The position numbers were made by a program, and so were the translations under genes. Source: Henckelia pumila (lineage: Eukaryota; Streptophyta; Magnoliopsida; Lamiales; Gesneriaceae). Taken from it: DNA of 64,000 nt. The notes beneath the pieces are model-generated. The model was given only the letters and a program-made list of their open reading frames with translations, ran no database searches and had not been told where the DNA came from. Shown here piece by piece: positions 20,734 through 35,700 of this stretch. Every line of letters starts with the position of its first letter. Position 1 is the first letter of the stretch. Location: the NCBI RefSeq assembly GCF_033568475.1, contig NC_133123.1, positions 131,598,930 through 131,662,929 on the forward strand. Reading direction: 5' to 3'.

Positions 20734-23700
20734 TCAGTAGGAGGCTTCTAACGCTGGATAGACGAATGAAACTATTTGCTTCAAATCTTGTAATGCCTCT
20801 TTAAGGAAGAGATGGCCCTCCGTTGCTGCAAATTCGAGCCAGTGAGCCATTAGTTATTTCTTAAAACTCAAATTCAAAGAGAGGCAAGGAGTGAATCATA
20901 CCTCTAACCAGCAGCTGAAGTTCCTTCGAGAAGGTCTCAACATGGCCTAATACAGGCCTGATGCCACATATTTGTATGACGCAATACTCTAAGTGCAATG
21001 CCATGACTGTTATTTGCAACATTAAGCTACATGTATTCTGTATTTCTTGAGTAAGCGGCTTCGTTTTGCTGGCTGTGCATAATTCAGTCACGATTGAAAT
21101 CCCTTGATCCTGTCGGAAAACATCAAGCGGGACAAAAATTACTGAAAGCAAAAAGTAAGATTAAACAAAAATTAATAGCTTATGTCCACGCACTTCTTGG
21201 CAAATAATGCAATTTCTTTATCCAAGGAAAAAGGCAAAAGAGAGCCATTTACCTGCAGGCCGTGCAAGATATCAGGCATTGGTAGCTCTGGAAAATGTGC
21301 AAAGTCGACAAAACCGACCTCCTCCGCCATTCTTGAAGCACCTTCTGCTTGTATACATAGAAACTTCAAAAGGAGAAATGCAATCTTGTATATTTCAATT
21401 GCAATTAAGTCGGAGAAGTGAGTCTGGGGGGCTACGTTAGGTTTGCTACTAGACTGATCTCTAACCACTAAACTACTTCTGGAAGACAATGCAGAAAATT
21501 CATGGTTTAACTTGCAACCTAAAGCGGACAGAGCAAACCAGCCATTTCTGCTGTTAATAAATGATGGGTCATTGTACCACTCGAACTCTTCTTTGCGCAC
21601 AGGGTGACACAATAAAGGGGAATCTCTCCTTGGTGACTCTCCAGGTCGCTGAGTTGCCCGGCTAATGAAGGCTAAAAAATGAATGATTTTCTCCCTTAAT
21701 TGAGACTCGATGTTTTTCAAGGCTTTGTTCCATGAATTCCGATGTCTTGCTAAGACACAGATAAGAGTCATGGTATTTTGGGTTTCCCCTAGCTCGTGTA
21801 AAGAAATAGTAGATTTCAAAGCACGAGCTCTTTTCTTTTCATGACCTTCAGATGGAAAATCCGGCGCACTTAGGTAAAGCAAAATCAGAGGTGCTTTATC
21901 CACCAATATGGAAGACAACACATAATCAACAATACTAGCAGAACTACTATTTTCTAAAGACTGGATAATTGATGCAAGCACAGCCAGGATGAGGCCCCAA
22001 ATCGGCTGAGGCTTTTCAGTTTTCTCGGCGAAGTTGGAGAAGCTTGTATCACATTGAACCACGGGGAAAGGCAGACCTCCAGAACATTCAGATAATAGCA
22101 TTCTTAAAGATGCAAGAACACCAGCATTAATAAGCATCTCAGCACCCTCTCTGACACGTGCAAAGTTCAAAAGAAATTTCAGTATTACGGAAACGGTTTT
22201 GGACGAGGTTATATCTCGAAGCTTCTGAACAATATATTGCAAAGGAAAATGTTTCTGTATAACGGGAAACCAAGTAGCAGGAATTGAGAAACTCCCCAAT
22301 ATAAAATCAATAGCAGTCAAGGACAAGGTACAACAATCCGTATGTTCAATGCAGTGGCAAAGAACTGGTATTAATCCCAAACGTGCATTAGATGCCTCAG
22401 GAGAGATTTCCACGCGTTCTGAATGCAAATCCTTGAAACTCAACTCAACAGTACTAAGGATCAACATTAGAAAAACTTTCTTAGCAGTGATGACACCAGC
22501 TGATTGCCTATTGCTGCATAACACTTTGAGGCTATAACCTGAGGTTTTTACGATGACAACAAACGTGGATCGAGAAAAATCACTACTCATGGATCTTGAG
22601 AGGAGCAGAAGTAGTTCTGCTTGAGCAGTTAGGATATTAATACCATCTTCACTAGTGTCAGGAACATTATTCAAAGATTCCAGCTTGGCATGAAGGCATT
22701 GGCATATGTGGTTGATACATGACAAAACTAATCGCTCAGATATTTTTAGCTGGGTAAAATTTTCAACCTTGGTGAACTGCACGATAGAGAAATTCTCCAA
22801 GTCAATCGTTCAGAAAACTAGAAGAAAAAATGTTTTCTGAAATCATGAAAAGTAACTTCAGTTTTGACAAAATTTATTCGTAATATCGAGAAATCAAGGA
22901 CTTACATTTTCTCCATGCATATAGAACAGTGAAATTATCCCTCTCAAAGCTGAAAGCTTCGATTGTGAATGCATTATCAATAAATTCACGCGTTGCCAGC
23001 AAAGGAGTGCAGTTTCTGCAACTTCTTTTGTTTCTATCCATGCTAAAAGATCCCACATTTCTAATCCCAAATCTGCTCTAAGGCGGACGTAATCATAAAG
23101 GTGGACACCATCATTGTCTGTCAAAATATCATCATATTTCCTATATCTATAGTTATCCAAGAACTCCGACTCCAGCAAAAACTGTAAAAGTTCTTTAAAA
23201 AGCTTGTTGTCAATATGCCGCCCTTCAATCTCTCCTTTAATATGGTAATATAGATCACTAAGGATCAAATAATCCAATTCTTGTCCTTCACTGAAATTCC
23301 AAAGAGAAAGGATAAGAAGGCTAAGTGAGCAAGCTAACTCTCGTATGGAGTATCGACAAAACAGCATTACTGACCAAGGATAATCTGAGTCATTAAATGT
23401 TTAGTTTAAAAAATTAAGTTGGTTCAAAATTTTAAAAATACTTTAGCTTTACAGAATATAAGAAACAAATGATAGCATCAAATGACAACCAAAAACAAAA
23501 TGGAAGCACATGACATTACTACGCATAATGAAGCAGAATTATGCAAGTAACGAACTGCCAATTGGGTTGTGCTATTTACAATTTTTTTGGACTTTTGTTG
23601 AGCTAGATTGTTTACCTAACTAGATTTCTCAAAGAAAAGAACACATAAAAGCAACAAAATACGAAATATATACTGGGAAAAAACAAGCTTCAGTGCAGAT

Positions 23701-26700
23701 AGGTAGGGAAAAAAAGCCTGATGATAGCAATGAACCACAAAAGTCAAATTACATTTGCCAAAAAAATGGTCAAATAAGAGGACAAAAAAGGCCAAAATGG
23801 TAATGGATTCGAGCACCTAAGGATATATAGGAAAGCAGATTTGATTTAACCTTCCGTAAACAATAAAGGGAAAAAACTAAATAAGGAAAGTAATGGATTC
23901 AAGCACCAAAGGATATATAGGAAACTAGATTGGATTTAGCTTTTCGTAAACAAGAAAGGAAGAAACTAAATAACGAAAGTAACGTATTTAAAGAGAATGA
24001 GACCCAGTGTGAGCAATCTGAATGAAACACAGTTTAATCAATTAATAAACCATGTGGAACAGAAAAAATGACAAGTACTGAACCTGTAACCACGTTCTGA
24101 ATACAGAGTTGACAAATCGGAAAATGCTGGCAACTTGCGCAACTGCAGGTTAGAACGCAAAACAGTAAACAAGTCATTTCTCTAAAGATACACCACAGAC
24201 CCTTTTTTAAGAGTAAGGATAAATGTACATGCATCACAGGAAACCAATCAGATGCTCTCATCTGAAAGATGAAACTGTTGGTGAAACAAAACTATTGAGA
24301 GAAAAATGCTTGAGTGCTCAAATAAATTGGTAAAGCAAAATAGTGCAAAAAAAACTATCTATGCCTTTCGTGAAGATGTTCTCCAGCTGTTTAAAGACAC
24401 GTGACTTATTTAATAATCTTGTTATAATTCCGTGTGAATACTATTTAAACTGGTAACAAATGAATAAATAAACAAATTTAATCGATTGAACAACTGACAT
24501 TAAATGGGGAAGTAGGAACATAGGATACAAAACCTTTTGTGTCAACACTGCAATCCTTTCAATAAATGACACGGACAAACTTCCTGAATCACAGTTCTTT
24601 AATTTGATCATCACATGAACAACACATAAAGAAGCAGCTACCTGCAAAGTTTTTAACAATAAATGATACTGTTAGGCAACTGGTTACTTGACCACAAGAA
24701 TTTAGATCAAAAACACTTTGAATCAATCAGTGTTTTAAAAGGCGGCACCTAGGCGGTTGCTCACCGCCTTGCTTTCTTGCTAGGCTACGCCTCTAGGCGT
24801 CGCCCGCCTAATCTCCCGCCTAGGCGACGCCAATCCGTCTAGGCGGTTACTATTTTTTATATAAAAAAAATTAAAAATCAAAAACTAAAAGAGAGACGCG
24901 ACACGAGAAACAAACACAAAAGGAACGATGAAGCGCAGAAAAGAAAGCCAAGCAAAAAATTAAAACTCATGTTACGTATGAAGACTTGATCTCTATTAAT
25001 ATCTATGTTGTTATTATTATTATTATTAAAATTTTATAAGAGTTTCGTACAAAAACTGAAAAACAAGACATAAAAATTATATTTTACATTAAAACTCATG
25101 AATATCCCAAGGTATTTATTATTTAGGCTTTAAAAAAAGTTCCAAGGCGTCTAGGCGCTAGGCGGTGGGTCCCCGTCCGCCTACCGCCTAGCGCTTTTTA
25201 GAACATTGGAATTAATATTGATTGAACAAACTCGAACGAGAAATTGTCTCCCAGGGATAAACTCTGTATTACAAGCTGCAACACTAGCTAAATGCTAGTT
25301 TCCCTTGCCTAAGCTAGTCTTGATACTGAGAACACAAAATAACCGAATGAATATCACCATTCTTTCTTTAAGTATTTATTTCTTTCTAACACTCTAGATT
25401 CTTCCTAGGCTTTGTGACTCTTGGGCCCTCTTTAGGTTTGGGCTCAAAATATTAAAGGCCAAAGCCCATAACTATATTTGAGTCCCTAACAGATGCCCAC
25501 TTTGGATTGCAAAACTAAAATTCATACCAGATAATCGTAAAACCCCTGAGAACGTAAAAGCATGACCAAATAATGAGTTCATGAAAGTGAAGAGTGAGAA
25601 TTAGAAGTTAAAGTACACGGTGCGCAGCTCACCTTTGCATGCCGATAAATTTTGTTGTCATATTCACTAGAAACACATGCCTTGATCAGGTCACTGAACA
25701 ATGAACTCTCACACCAGGTTGAAATTATCTCCTTTAGGCTGATAAAACTTCTATTTTTGGCGATTTCGGAGTCTTCCATTCTTTTCGTCCCATTAGCTTC
25801 TGATTTGGAGAATCCGTTCATACCTAGTTCACCATGCATCACTCTCTTTTGCAGGAAAATCTCATGGCCCATTACATCTAACACATTTGATACGTATTGA
25901 TATCCGTAAGCTTGGCACTGAAGCTCCTCTTCAGTCAACTTCTCAGAAACATTGTCTTGAATACGAGTGATGAGCATAACAGGACTCGTCAGTAGTCTCC
26001 AGAACTCTTCTGAAAGTTTTAACTGTTCCAAAATTTTTGTAAACTGAGGAGCATCTTGCCACAGCGCCCTTAGGAACTTCATCAAACTTAATAAGATATT
26101 GGGTTTTCTGAAATGATAATTCAACATAATAATTAATAATTATAAGTAGAGTTTCAGATGTACAACAATTCCAGTAAACATACTGATGGGCACCTCTGAC
26201 AGGCAGCCTACCTTTTGAGTAAATCTTCAGAATTTCTAACATGATGCAAAATTGAATCCAAAAGACTTTCGTCCGTGGAACCTAAAGATCCATTCTCAGT
26301 TTTATTTCGCTGATGCTCACGGTCAGCAATGTGTGGTTTATCATTCGAAATTTCTTCAGACACAACGACAGCAGTGAGAAAAGCAGGCTGCAATTTTTTG
26401 AACGTCATACTAAACCCAGCGGGTACTAGGAAGATTTAAAATACAAAGAGAAGAAAGCATTGATATGGCAAACTACAGAACATTTATATCTTCATCAAGC
26501 TGGCACTGATGTTTACAATGAGCACATAAATACCCCCACCTCTTCTCCAAAATGGATGAAGACAGAAAAGAATGACATTAGAGTTATTTCAGATCTGAAC
26601 ATAATTAAATTAAAACAAAACAAATCAAACAGACCTTGTTCTTCCCATTTGCTAAATCAGAGATATTTAACCTTACAATGTAATATGCTTTCAAGGAAAA

Positions 26701-29700
26701 TGGAGAAGCAAGGAACAAAATGTTGTCACTATATCAAATGTAGAATCAGAACTGAGGGCTATGGCACAAAATGTGTGCAATCTACTTATGCTAAAGAGAG
26801 CATTAGAAGACCTCAAGATTAAGTGGGCTAGACCAACAAACTTATATTGTGATAACAAGTCAGCAGTACGTGTAAGCCACAAACTTGTATGAATTGACTG
26901 GACAAAGTTACATTAAGGTGGATAGACACTTCAAGGAAAATACGGAAACAATCATATGGAGCAGTAACTTGAGACGTGAATGTGATATAGTCATAAAAGC
27001 CTGATGCACATCAAACCTGATTAAGAACTGCCGAAGTGAGGAGATTCAGTGCAGCAACCATGAGATTTTCATCCAAATATAATTGCTCACCAAGAATCTT
27101 AACCATGGACTTCCTGAAACTGCACAACTGCAATAACATGTGGGAGTAGAAGTCAAACGGAGAACTCCAAAATCAAAAGGAAAAACCAATCCCTTAAAAT
27201 AGAGGAAACCTGCTTATTATCCAAACCAAGACTTGCATTGCTATAGGTTAAAGATTGCGAAAAATCTGCAGTAAATAAAACTGATAGTAACCTTGCTGCC
27301 CGTATCTGTATCTTCTGAATGATACAAGAAAAACAAAACGTGAGAAACAAGAAAATATAAGCCCAAAATAGATGTTAGAACAATTTATAGCCCATAAAAT
27401 TGAGAAGATAACAAAGGTGGAGCTTGGAGAGCATATAGTCTACCCATTACACAAAACTGCATGAAATATTACCAAATCATATCCAAAAGCCATTATATTA
27501 CAAAGGTGAGGACAAATATCTAATACAAAATAAAACTCGAATATTATTAGCTATCATCAAAACTTCTAGAAGAGAGAGGGTATAGAAGCCTGAAAGCCAA
27601 ACTTATCGTTGTCAAAAATGAGAAAACATACCGGATCATCAAAGTACGATATCAAAGATGTGGCAGCAGTTATCAGCGGCATTGGCTTTGTCACTGGTGA
27701 TAGGATTGCATGATGAAAAACAGGAAAACTAGGTGGATCCTGGAAAATTTTATTAAAAGAAAGGATTATTTCTAATCAGAATTACTAATTGCAACGATAA
27801 GCAAACATGAATATAACAATGAGAAGAGTAGATGAGGAGAAATATATTAAAAAATAACTATAAAACTATGAAAAAGAGCGTAAAACCTCCACTCGGCGCT
27901 CGCGCACATAAAACTTGTCATTTCTAGAGAACCAAATATCAAAATCGATATTCAACGGATGATAATTCACTATAATCAATGATAAAATAGTTAAGACCTA
28001 AAACTGCACAAAAGATATGGAAAGAGGTAAATAAAAGAAAGCAACCAAGATGACAGAAGATCCATCACTTGAAAAATTCTAGCGTGCAGATGCTTCGACT
28101 GTCACATTCTTACATTCTTTTTATTCAGGACTTGATGGTATTGCATTTACATCACAACATCAAGAACACAAAACAAAGAATTTATTGACTAAAAATACAA
28201 TTTAATAACTACTCAAATGATCGATAGAATCCACTTTTGGGACTCGGATTTGACCCAAAAAGATATGATATATCAACTATAGCTTCAATTGCAAACAAGA
28301 TTCCCGTAAAAAAAAACTAACGAATTTAGATTTCTTCAACAGATCACTAGAGCACTTATCTACAAAGAAATAAAAATTCAGAATTAGTCATTTGCATGCT
28401 ATATGGATTCAGAGATCGAACTTCGAAATTTCCAATCAAGCAACCAATGCTGAAAGCACACCTTTGCAAAGGCAGACACTAAACTGGTAAGGACATCCAA
28501 TCCAGTGGATATGGAAAGTTGTAGCCCCTCGATATCCACGATGTCACAGAAACGGGAGACGTAAAGTTTCTGTTGGTGCAGCCATAAAGGCAGGTCAAAT
28601 AATTACAAACTAATCTAAAAAAGATATCCACGGAATCATAAGGAGTAAATGTAGCATGATGAACCTCTAAGCTCTCCGTAGTTCTACAAATAATTCGAAA
28701 GAGTATGGTGTGCACAGAAGAATCGCCGAGCAAAATATCACGAATAATATCACCCAATTTCTTGTAACAAGAAAAGGATTGAATGCATTTCTCCATGAGT
28801 TCAAGAACCTAGAAGTAAACACAACAAAATACAAGTGATTAGGCATTCGGAAGTTTAAGTGGAAATAGGAGGTGGAGCATCAGACTTCCCCACAAATACA
28901 ATCATCATATAACACAAACTAATCTTCATACTTGGAAGAAGAAAATTCTAGATCTAGATCTCTATAACGCCACCAGTAGAAAAGCTTCTACAAATGACAA
29001 CCAACCATGGATATAGACATAGTTAAAGCCAAAAGACGAGAAAACGATGAAGTTAACAAATATTTGTCAATTTATCCATGAAAAAAATGAGACTTCTGCT
29101 GCCTCGTTCCCGCTAAAGGAAAATTTCAAAGGTAGGCAGTGCTTATCTCGATCCACACACAGCCTTTTATAGCTCTATATTTCAGACGGTTCCATGAGAA
29201 AAGAAACGGGAAACTTTTGTAACATAGAAACTTCGCACTTCTTGTACAATAAAAGGAAACTGGTACCTTCACCGTCACATTCCAGCGAGTATGTTTCACC
29301 TTGAAAGTCCAGGATTCGTGGTTAACAAAAATATACTGAATGCAGAAAACAATGAGTGCAAGGACGGAATCGTTCTCTAATCCAGAGTCCAAGAGCTTCA
29401 TTGTAAAGTCCAGAACTGCCCAACCAGTTGCAAAAATTAGTTGGTTTACAAGGGTATTGAACCACAATAAGTTGATCGTACCAGAAGAATTAGACATAAA
29501 TCTCACAAAAACTCATAATCAAGCACCACAGAGGAGCCCAAAAAAGGAGGATACAATATGCAATATGAACAGGCCCGGTGAAGTTCACTATTGAACAACA
29601 AAATAATTAAAACACGAACATATTAGACTGTAAAAATCATCTTGTATGAAGGGACTCTCGCCTGTTTTACATTACCACCCACACTGAGAAAAGAATGTTG

Positions 29701-32700
29701 CAGTTTCAAAAAACTTTCATTCGAGGCACGAAACTGAGTAATAATAAGTAGAAAGAAGCAGAAAGCTAATCATAATATTATTAGAATCATTCTGAAAAGA
29801 CCAAAGAAAACAATCAATAGATTGATCAGAAAATAAGTCCAGAGGGATCAAATGACGTGCCTGAAAGACTCAATGAGCAATCAATCTGCTCACAATCAAT
29901 CAAAATCATTTTGCCAAGTCTTCCAGAAAGCAACCAGGATCTGCCGAAACAACTCATTGAAAATAACGTTAGCATTAGTAGACTTAAATCAACCTAACTA
30001 ACAGAATCATTAGCTAACTAAAAAAATTAAGTAGAGAACATTCCGGCATACAAAACCAGAATAGTTATATCGACAAGAAAATAAAGCACAAGAAATGGCT
30101 AGCTACACCAAAAAAAAAAAGTCATAATAATAGCATATTTCAGTTCGGACTACATAAACACTACGAAGTGCAGTAAAGCAGATTTGCTAAACTAGAGTGC
30201 TAGACTTTAAGTTTGAATTCCAAATTGTGCTCGTTTATTTCAAAGGACATCTCTAAAAGTGAACCTCGATGAACTGTTGGAGACCACATCAACATCAAAT
30301 ATGTTGACCTTCAAGACCATAGTAGCAACACAAGATGGCAAGCTGCAGAAAAAAAAATGTAGCAAAAGTGAAAGCGAAATTTAGAAAACAATGGACAAAT
30401 ACAGAATGATTATGGAGTACATCATATAAATATATGTTGTATACGCCAAGTCAAGAACATCATGAATATAAGTAAAAGTTCTGAACAATATTCTTCTTGA
30501 TGCCTGATCGTTACCGTCAATCAAATTGAAAAAGATATATCTGGTAAGTGGTCATAGAAACTTTAACAAAATTACTTTTGAAGAGATCAAAACATCAAGG
30601 TTTTATAATATGAAGGCAAACAACTTCCACAACTATTTTTATTCTGCTTAAATCATTGACCAATTGAAGATGGTAAGGTATGAAAGTGAAATAAGAGCAA
30701 ACAAAAGAAAATTATTATGATTTCAACATTATTATAAAAATAACTACCATTTCAACATTTTCGTCAATAGGTTGATCCCCAAGGCCATCGTTACTGCACT
30801 GTTTGCACAAGGTGAGAGGCTTTTGACCAGAAAACAAACAATCTCGACCACATCAATACTGAAATAAGAACAAGAACCATGCCACTCAATTGAGAATACT
30901 AAAAAGAATATATTATTTGCGCTTTAGTTCATGTTGTAAGATCTCCATTATTTTCTTCCCAACATGAAGCGCAAATAGCAATTGCCAAACTAAGAGACTG
31001 AAAAGGATACAATAACACGCTGGTAAAATTACGAATTACCGTATATAGTTCTCCTGGTTCCTTAGCATGGTTATATCATTAAGAACAGATTTCCCAGCAT
31101 CCATAAGAGCATAACACACAGCCTACCATCAAAAGTATCCATCAAAAGTATACAAATATATTTATTTATTTACAAAAATACAACAGTATACCTAGTCAAA
31201 AGCTCCCCAAAAGATGCATGGTTACTTCCTAAGATGATACTACTGCAGGTACAAAGTGAAACATGTCTAGATATTCAACTGCATTATATACCAATCCCAA
31301 CAAACTATCAGTCAACTCCTCAAAACAATCAACCTGATATCATAGAAATTTTTTATGTGATAAACTTAGCAACTTGTACATTGAAGTCTTTCAGTACATT
31401 AATCAACATAATTTTTTCTGCAACCTTGTGACAATGTTGGGTAATCATCAGATATGATTCTATTGTTTCAAGTTAATTTCAAACTAGAGATGAGAGTACT
31501 TGAAGCATCTAATACTGTTACACCTCCCAATGAGAAGAAATCATAGATAAACTGCAGCTTTTCGCAAGATACGTGTTGATGAAGTGTAGACATAAGGCAC
31601 CCTATCTAACCGAAACCAGTAATCCAAAAAACATAGAGACATATTTGATTCAACATTTCTACATCTGACAGTCACATGATAAGACAGTGTCTCATTTGAA
31701 AAATGTCTTAAACAGCAATTCGGCGGGTATATTACCATATTAAACTTCGTCAATCGACTAAGCAAATCAAGAATGGCATGGACCTCCTCAAAGTTTTTTG
31801 TATACAGCTCTTGGGCCAACCGCAAAAGCAGCACAAGCATTCCAGACTCAGTGTACTGTGCAGGAGATTATACACATCAAAGGGTACATAAAACGGGACT
31901 ATAATAAGCAGAGGCAAAAATCACCAGAAACAAATATACAAATACAAAGAAACTTAAATAAGAAAATGAAAATCTTATACACAAGTCACATATAGTTTAC
32001 CTCCCACCGCACAAGAGCAACATTTTTGTCAATCATTCTCAAAACTTGGCCGCGAGATTTGCTGGGAATTACTAAGCCTTCAACAGCAGTAACATGCAAG
32101 GGAAAATGAGTTTCAACCACCTTTGAAACAGCATCTACCTCAAATCCATTGCTTATCTCCATTGGAGTTGATAGCCCAACAGACTTATTGAGAAAATTGA
32201 ATCTGCTCAAAAGTGTGTTAAAATATGAGTATTTGCTATAGAACGCCTTCAATAAATGTTAGGTGGGCATGTACATGATAGAAGCTAATCCAAACAATTT
32301 CTTTTTACCAGTCTACTTAGGGTTAATGACAACGTCATGTTGAACTTCAATGTAAAGATAAACACAAGTGGAGTTCTTTCATTATCTTATGTTCATTAAA
32401 AAAAGCCACATTAACGAATAGATTTTGTAGTTCAACACTTCAACTGACTCAAATGATGTCTTCATAAATCTCTGTCTTTTCCCATACTAAACTCAGCTTC
32501 CGAATCAAATTGTCTTACATTCATATTTGGCTATGGGATGGTACTATGATGAAGTACTACACCTAGTATCATTTACAACAAAACCAAGTTAATGTTATTA
32601 TCACACACCATAAATTGGCATAGCGTTGAGTTCCACTTACACACATTCAGCTGGCCAAGCACCTTCACATAGGGCCGACAACAAACGCACAAGTTCAACA

Positions 32701-35700
32701 GTTCTGTAAGGAAATTCACCCTCTAAATTGCAAAGAAGACATCTGATAGGACCATCAATGAAACTGTCCCTGTCCCAAAATTGAATAGAAAGCAATTCCT
32801 ACATGAAATAAATTAACTTGTATAAAATATACACTGAGGGGAATAAAATGCTTGTTAATGATAATATTAAAATAAGTAAATACCTCTCCTCGGTAGATGT
32901 TGCATAAGATGTCCAATATGGATTTGAAATTATCGTCCTTAAACTGCAAGATGAAAAAATGTTGAATTGTACGAGCAAACACTAAAATGTACCAGTTATA
33001 TATGTTCATATGCTTAAGGGGCACCTGAAGACTAATTTCATAAGATGCAATAAACGCAGATACGAATGTTCTCATAACACTCCGATAGCCAGCTAAAGGA
33101 CCCTGCGAACATGAGAAAAGGTAAAATAGCATTTAAGTTACAAATCCCACAATCAGTCATGCATCAAATTCAACTAGTAGAACATGAGTATAATAAAATG
33201 AATCACGACCCAAAACACGCAACTAGTACTCACTTCAGGATCTTTCAATGCGTCACCTTGAAGAATTTCAAGAAAATAACCTAAAGCAGAAGCCTCAAAA
33301 GCTTGACGAACATAACCAATGTGATTGATCTCCTGATATGAATCATTAAGAAAGAAAAAACTAAAACATTAGCACGTAAAATAAAGACAAAAGTATATTA
33401 TAGGTGTAAAAATTCTAATAGATGTTTTACCATCAGCACATTAGTTTCCTCTTTTTTTGGAAGAGACGAGATCAGACAGATAAACACTGCCCATGCAAGG
33501 ATTAGAGGGCCCATTTCTTTGTCCTCAATAGCATTTAAACTAGAAATAATGGTGTCCATGTCCGTAATATCTATCTCTGAAAAGGAGATTTGACCCTGCC
33601 TGAGCAAAAGAGAGCAAGCATCAAGTTTGAGAAAATAGTATGTGACAGCACCCACACCCACACCCACACCCACATACACACAAACTTATATCCTTGGCAG
33701 CTTCATGATGATGGGAACAACTTTTTCTATTTCAACATCAGTCATCAGGTAATGGATAAAACTAATAAATGACAAGATTTGTGTCTGGCGTGTTCTGGTT
33801 TCTCACATGCTGGTTCTTGTGAACAACTTATACACAAAGTTATAAACAGCTGTTTACGCGGTACTATAAAAAGTAATCATACTATTTAAGTAAATGAGCC
33901 TTTACAAGTGCACCATATATGATTCAAAATCAATAGTATGCTCATCCGAGGAACTGGTTCCGATAACAAACTACTAGCAAAAAAATCATCAATGGGTAAT
34001 CTGGCACAAGCAAACAGAAAAACTTTTAACACACCTGAATGGAATATTATCATGGATCATTTGAATTAGATTGTCTAGGTTCAAAGCCTCAATGAGAATC
34101 AGTAGCAGCTTCACTTTGGCATGATAAATAGCACAGTTGGCTTCAGGAGATACAGCTAGTTTCTGAAAGTTGCATAAACCAGCCACGATGTCCTGTAACA
34201 GAGAGAAATACGAATAGAGTGCATTAACAACAAAATTCACTATTATGAATTAACAAAACACTTAGAATTTGGAGCACTGCAGTTTTAGCATTTTGGAGAA
34301 ACTACATACTTGTCACAAATATGGAATAGGTCAGTGGGTGTATTCTATATTAGTGTTAAGGGTTAACAAATTTGGTGAGATGCGCATTGTCAATGTTGAA
34401 ACCGGTTTCGGATTTGTATAGGGACTGGAGTCTTATATTATGCTAAGTTGGCTCCGGTTTTTCTCTTTTTTGTGTGGGCATCTGGTCCACTTTTTGTATT
34501 TATTACCTTTTATATCTGATGAATATTTCAGTTTCCTAAAAAAAGTTAAAACCACTGGACTACCCACGGACTCTCTACGGGTTTGTGGTGGCAGAAATGG
34601 TGAATGTAAGCTGGAGAGCACGGACCAAATTCAGCTATATGGAGTATGTTACTGTCGGACAACATACGAGAGGTAACCAGTAATTGATGTAATTTGTATG
34701 CATGGATTGTTTGGTTGATTACCTACGATTATGAAATAAGTGAATAATTGAGAATGAGAATTAAGATGCTATTATTCTTAGACTTGAATCCTGCACAGAC
34801 ATCGTTGCATCATTGATTCAACATTCTTATTCCTCAATAATAGTATTGAGCTTGCAGAACAATATCCAGATCGAAGTGGTAACATGGGCTGGGCACCAGA
34901 GGTCAGAGATTTGTAGGGCTCTATGGCACGTGTTGCCCCCAAACTAGGAGTCAGTAGTGTTCTAAATGGAGGTCGAGGCAGCCATCGACCGCACCGCCTT
35001 TGCTCGAGGTGGTTATGTAGGGATTGAAGGTGAGATGGGGCGGAGAGGTTGGTTTAGACCGCAAAAAGTCAACAAAATTTAAAAATCCCACTTTATTAAT
35101 ACATTATGCACTCTCTTCAAAACATAATAGTCAAACCTGTGAGCAGACCAAATACAAGGAATATATGCACAGGAAATAAGAGAACATTTTTACAGTGGTA
35201 TGAATAATATTTTTCTCATATCAAAGATGTTACAAAGATCATCATTATATACACAACTACCAGCCCTAATTTAATGTGACAGAATATTATCTATCCTTAA
35301 TTATACTCTACAAAAAAGAATAAAATATTAACTAATATTTCTGTACAAATAAGATATTTTGTTTCCTTTTCTCCACACTCCCCCTCAAGTTGGTGCAAAG
35401 ATATTGATCATGCCCAACTTGCTTGTGAATTCTTCAAACTTTGGTCGAAAATGTCCTTTAGTTAAACCATCAGCAACTTGTTGTCCTGAAGGAACATAAG
35501 GCATACATATCACCCCACTTTCTAACTTTTCCTTGATAAAGTGTCTATCAATCTCAATATGTTTGGTCCTATCGTGCTGGACTGGATTATTTGCAATGCT
35601 AATCGCCGACTTGTTGTCACAGAACAACTTCATAGGAGTTACCACTTCTATCTTCAATTCCTCCAAAACCATCTTGAGTCAGAGTAATTCACATACTCCA

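Noticed and set aside
21172-21252. NUP188 continuing past 21253 to a stop at 21172
   Set aside because: The extra residues (VNGSLLPFSL...) are unlike the family, a good donor (CAG|GTAAATG) lies at 21253, and splicing to 21109 restores the conserved C-terminus in phase.
26460-26822. A 120-codon plus-strand ORF in NUP188 intron 24 as a gene
   Set aside because: The frame differs from the copia RNase H reading that explains the sequence, and its own product has no conserved motif.
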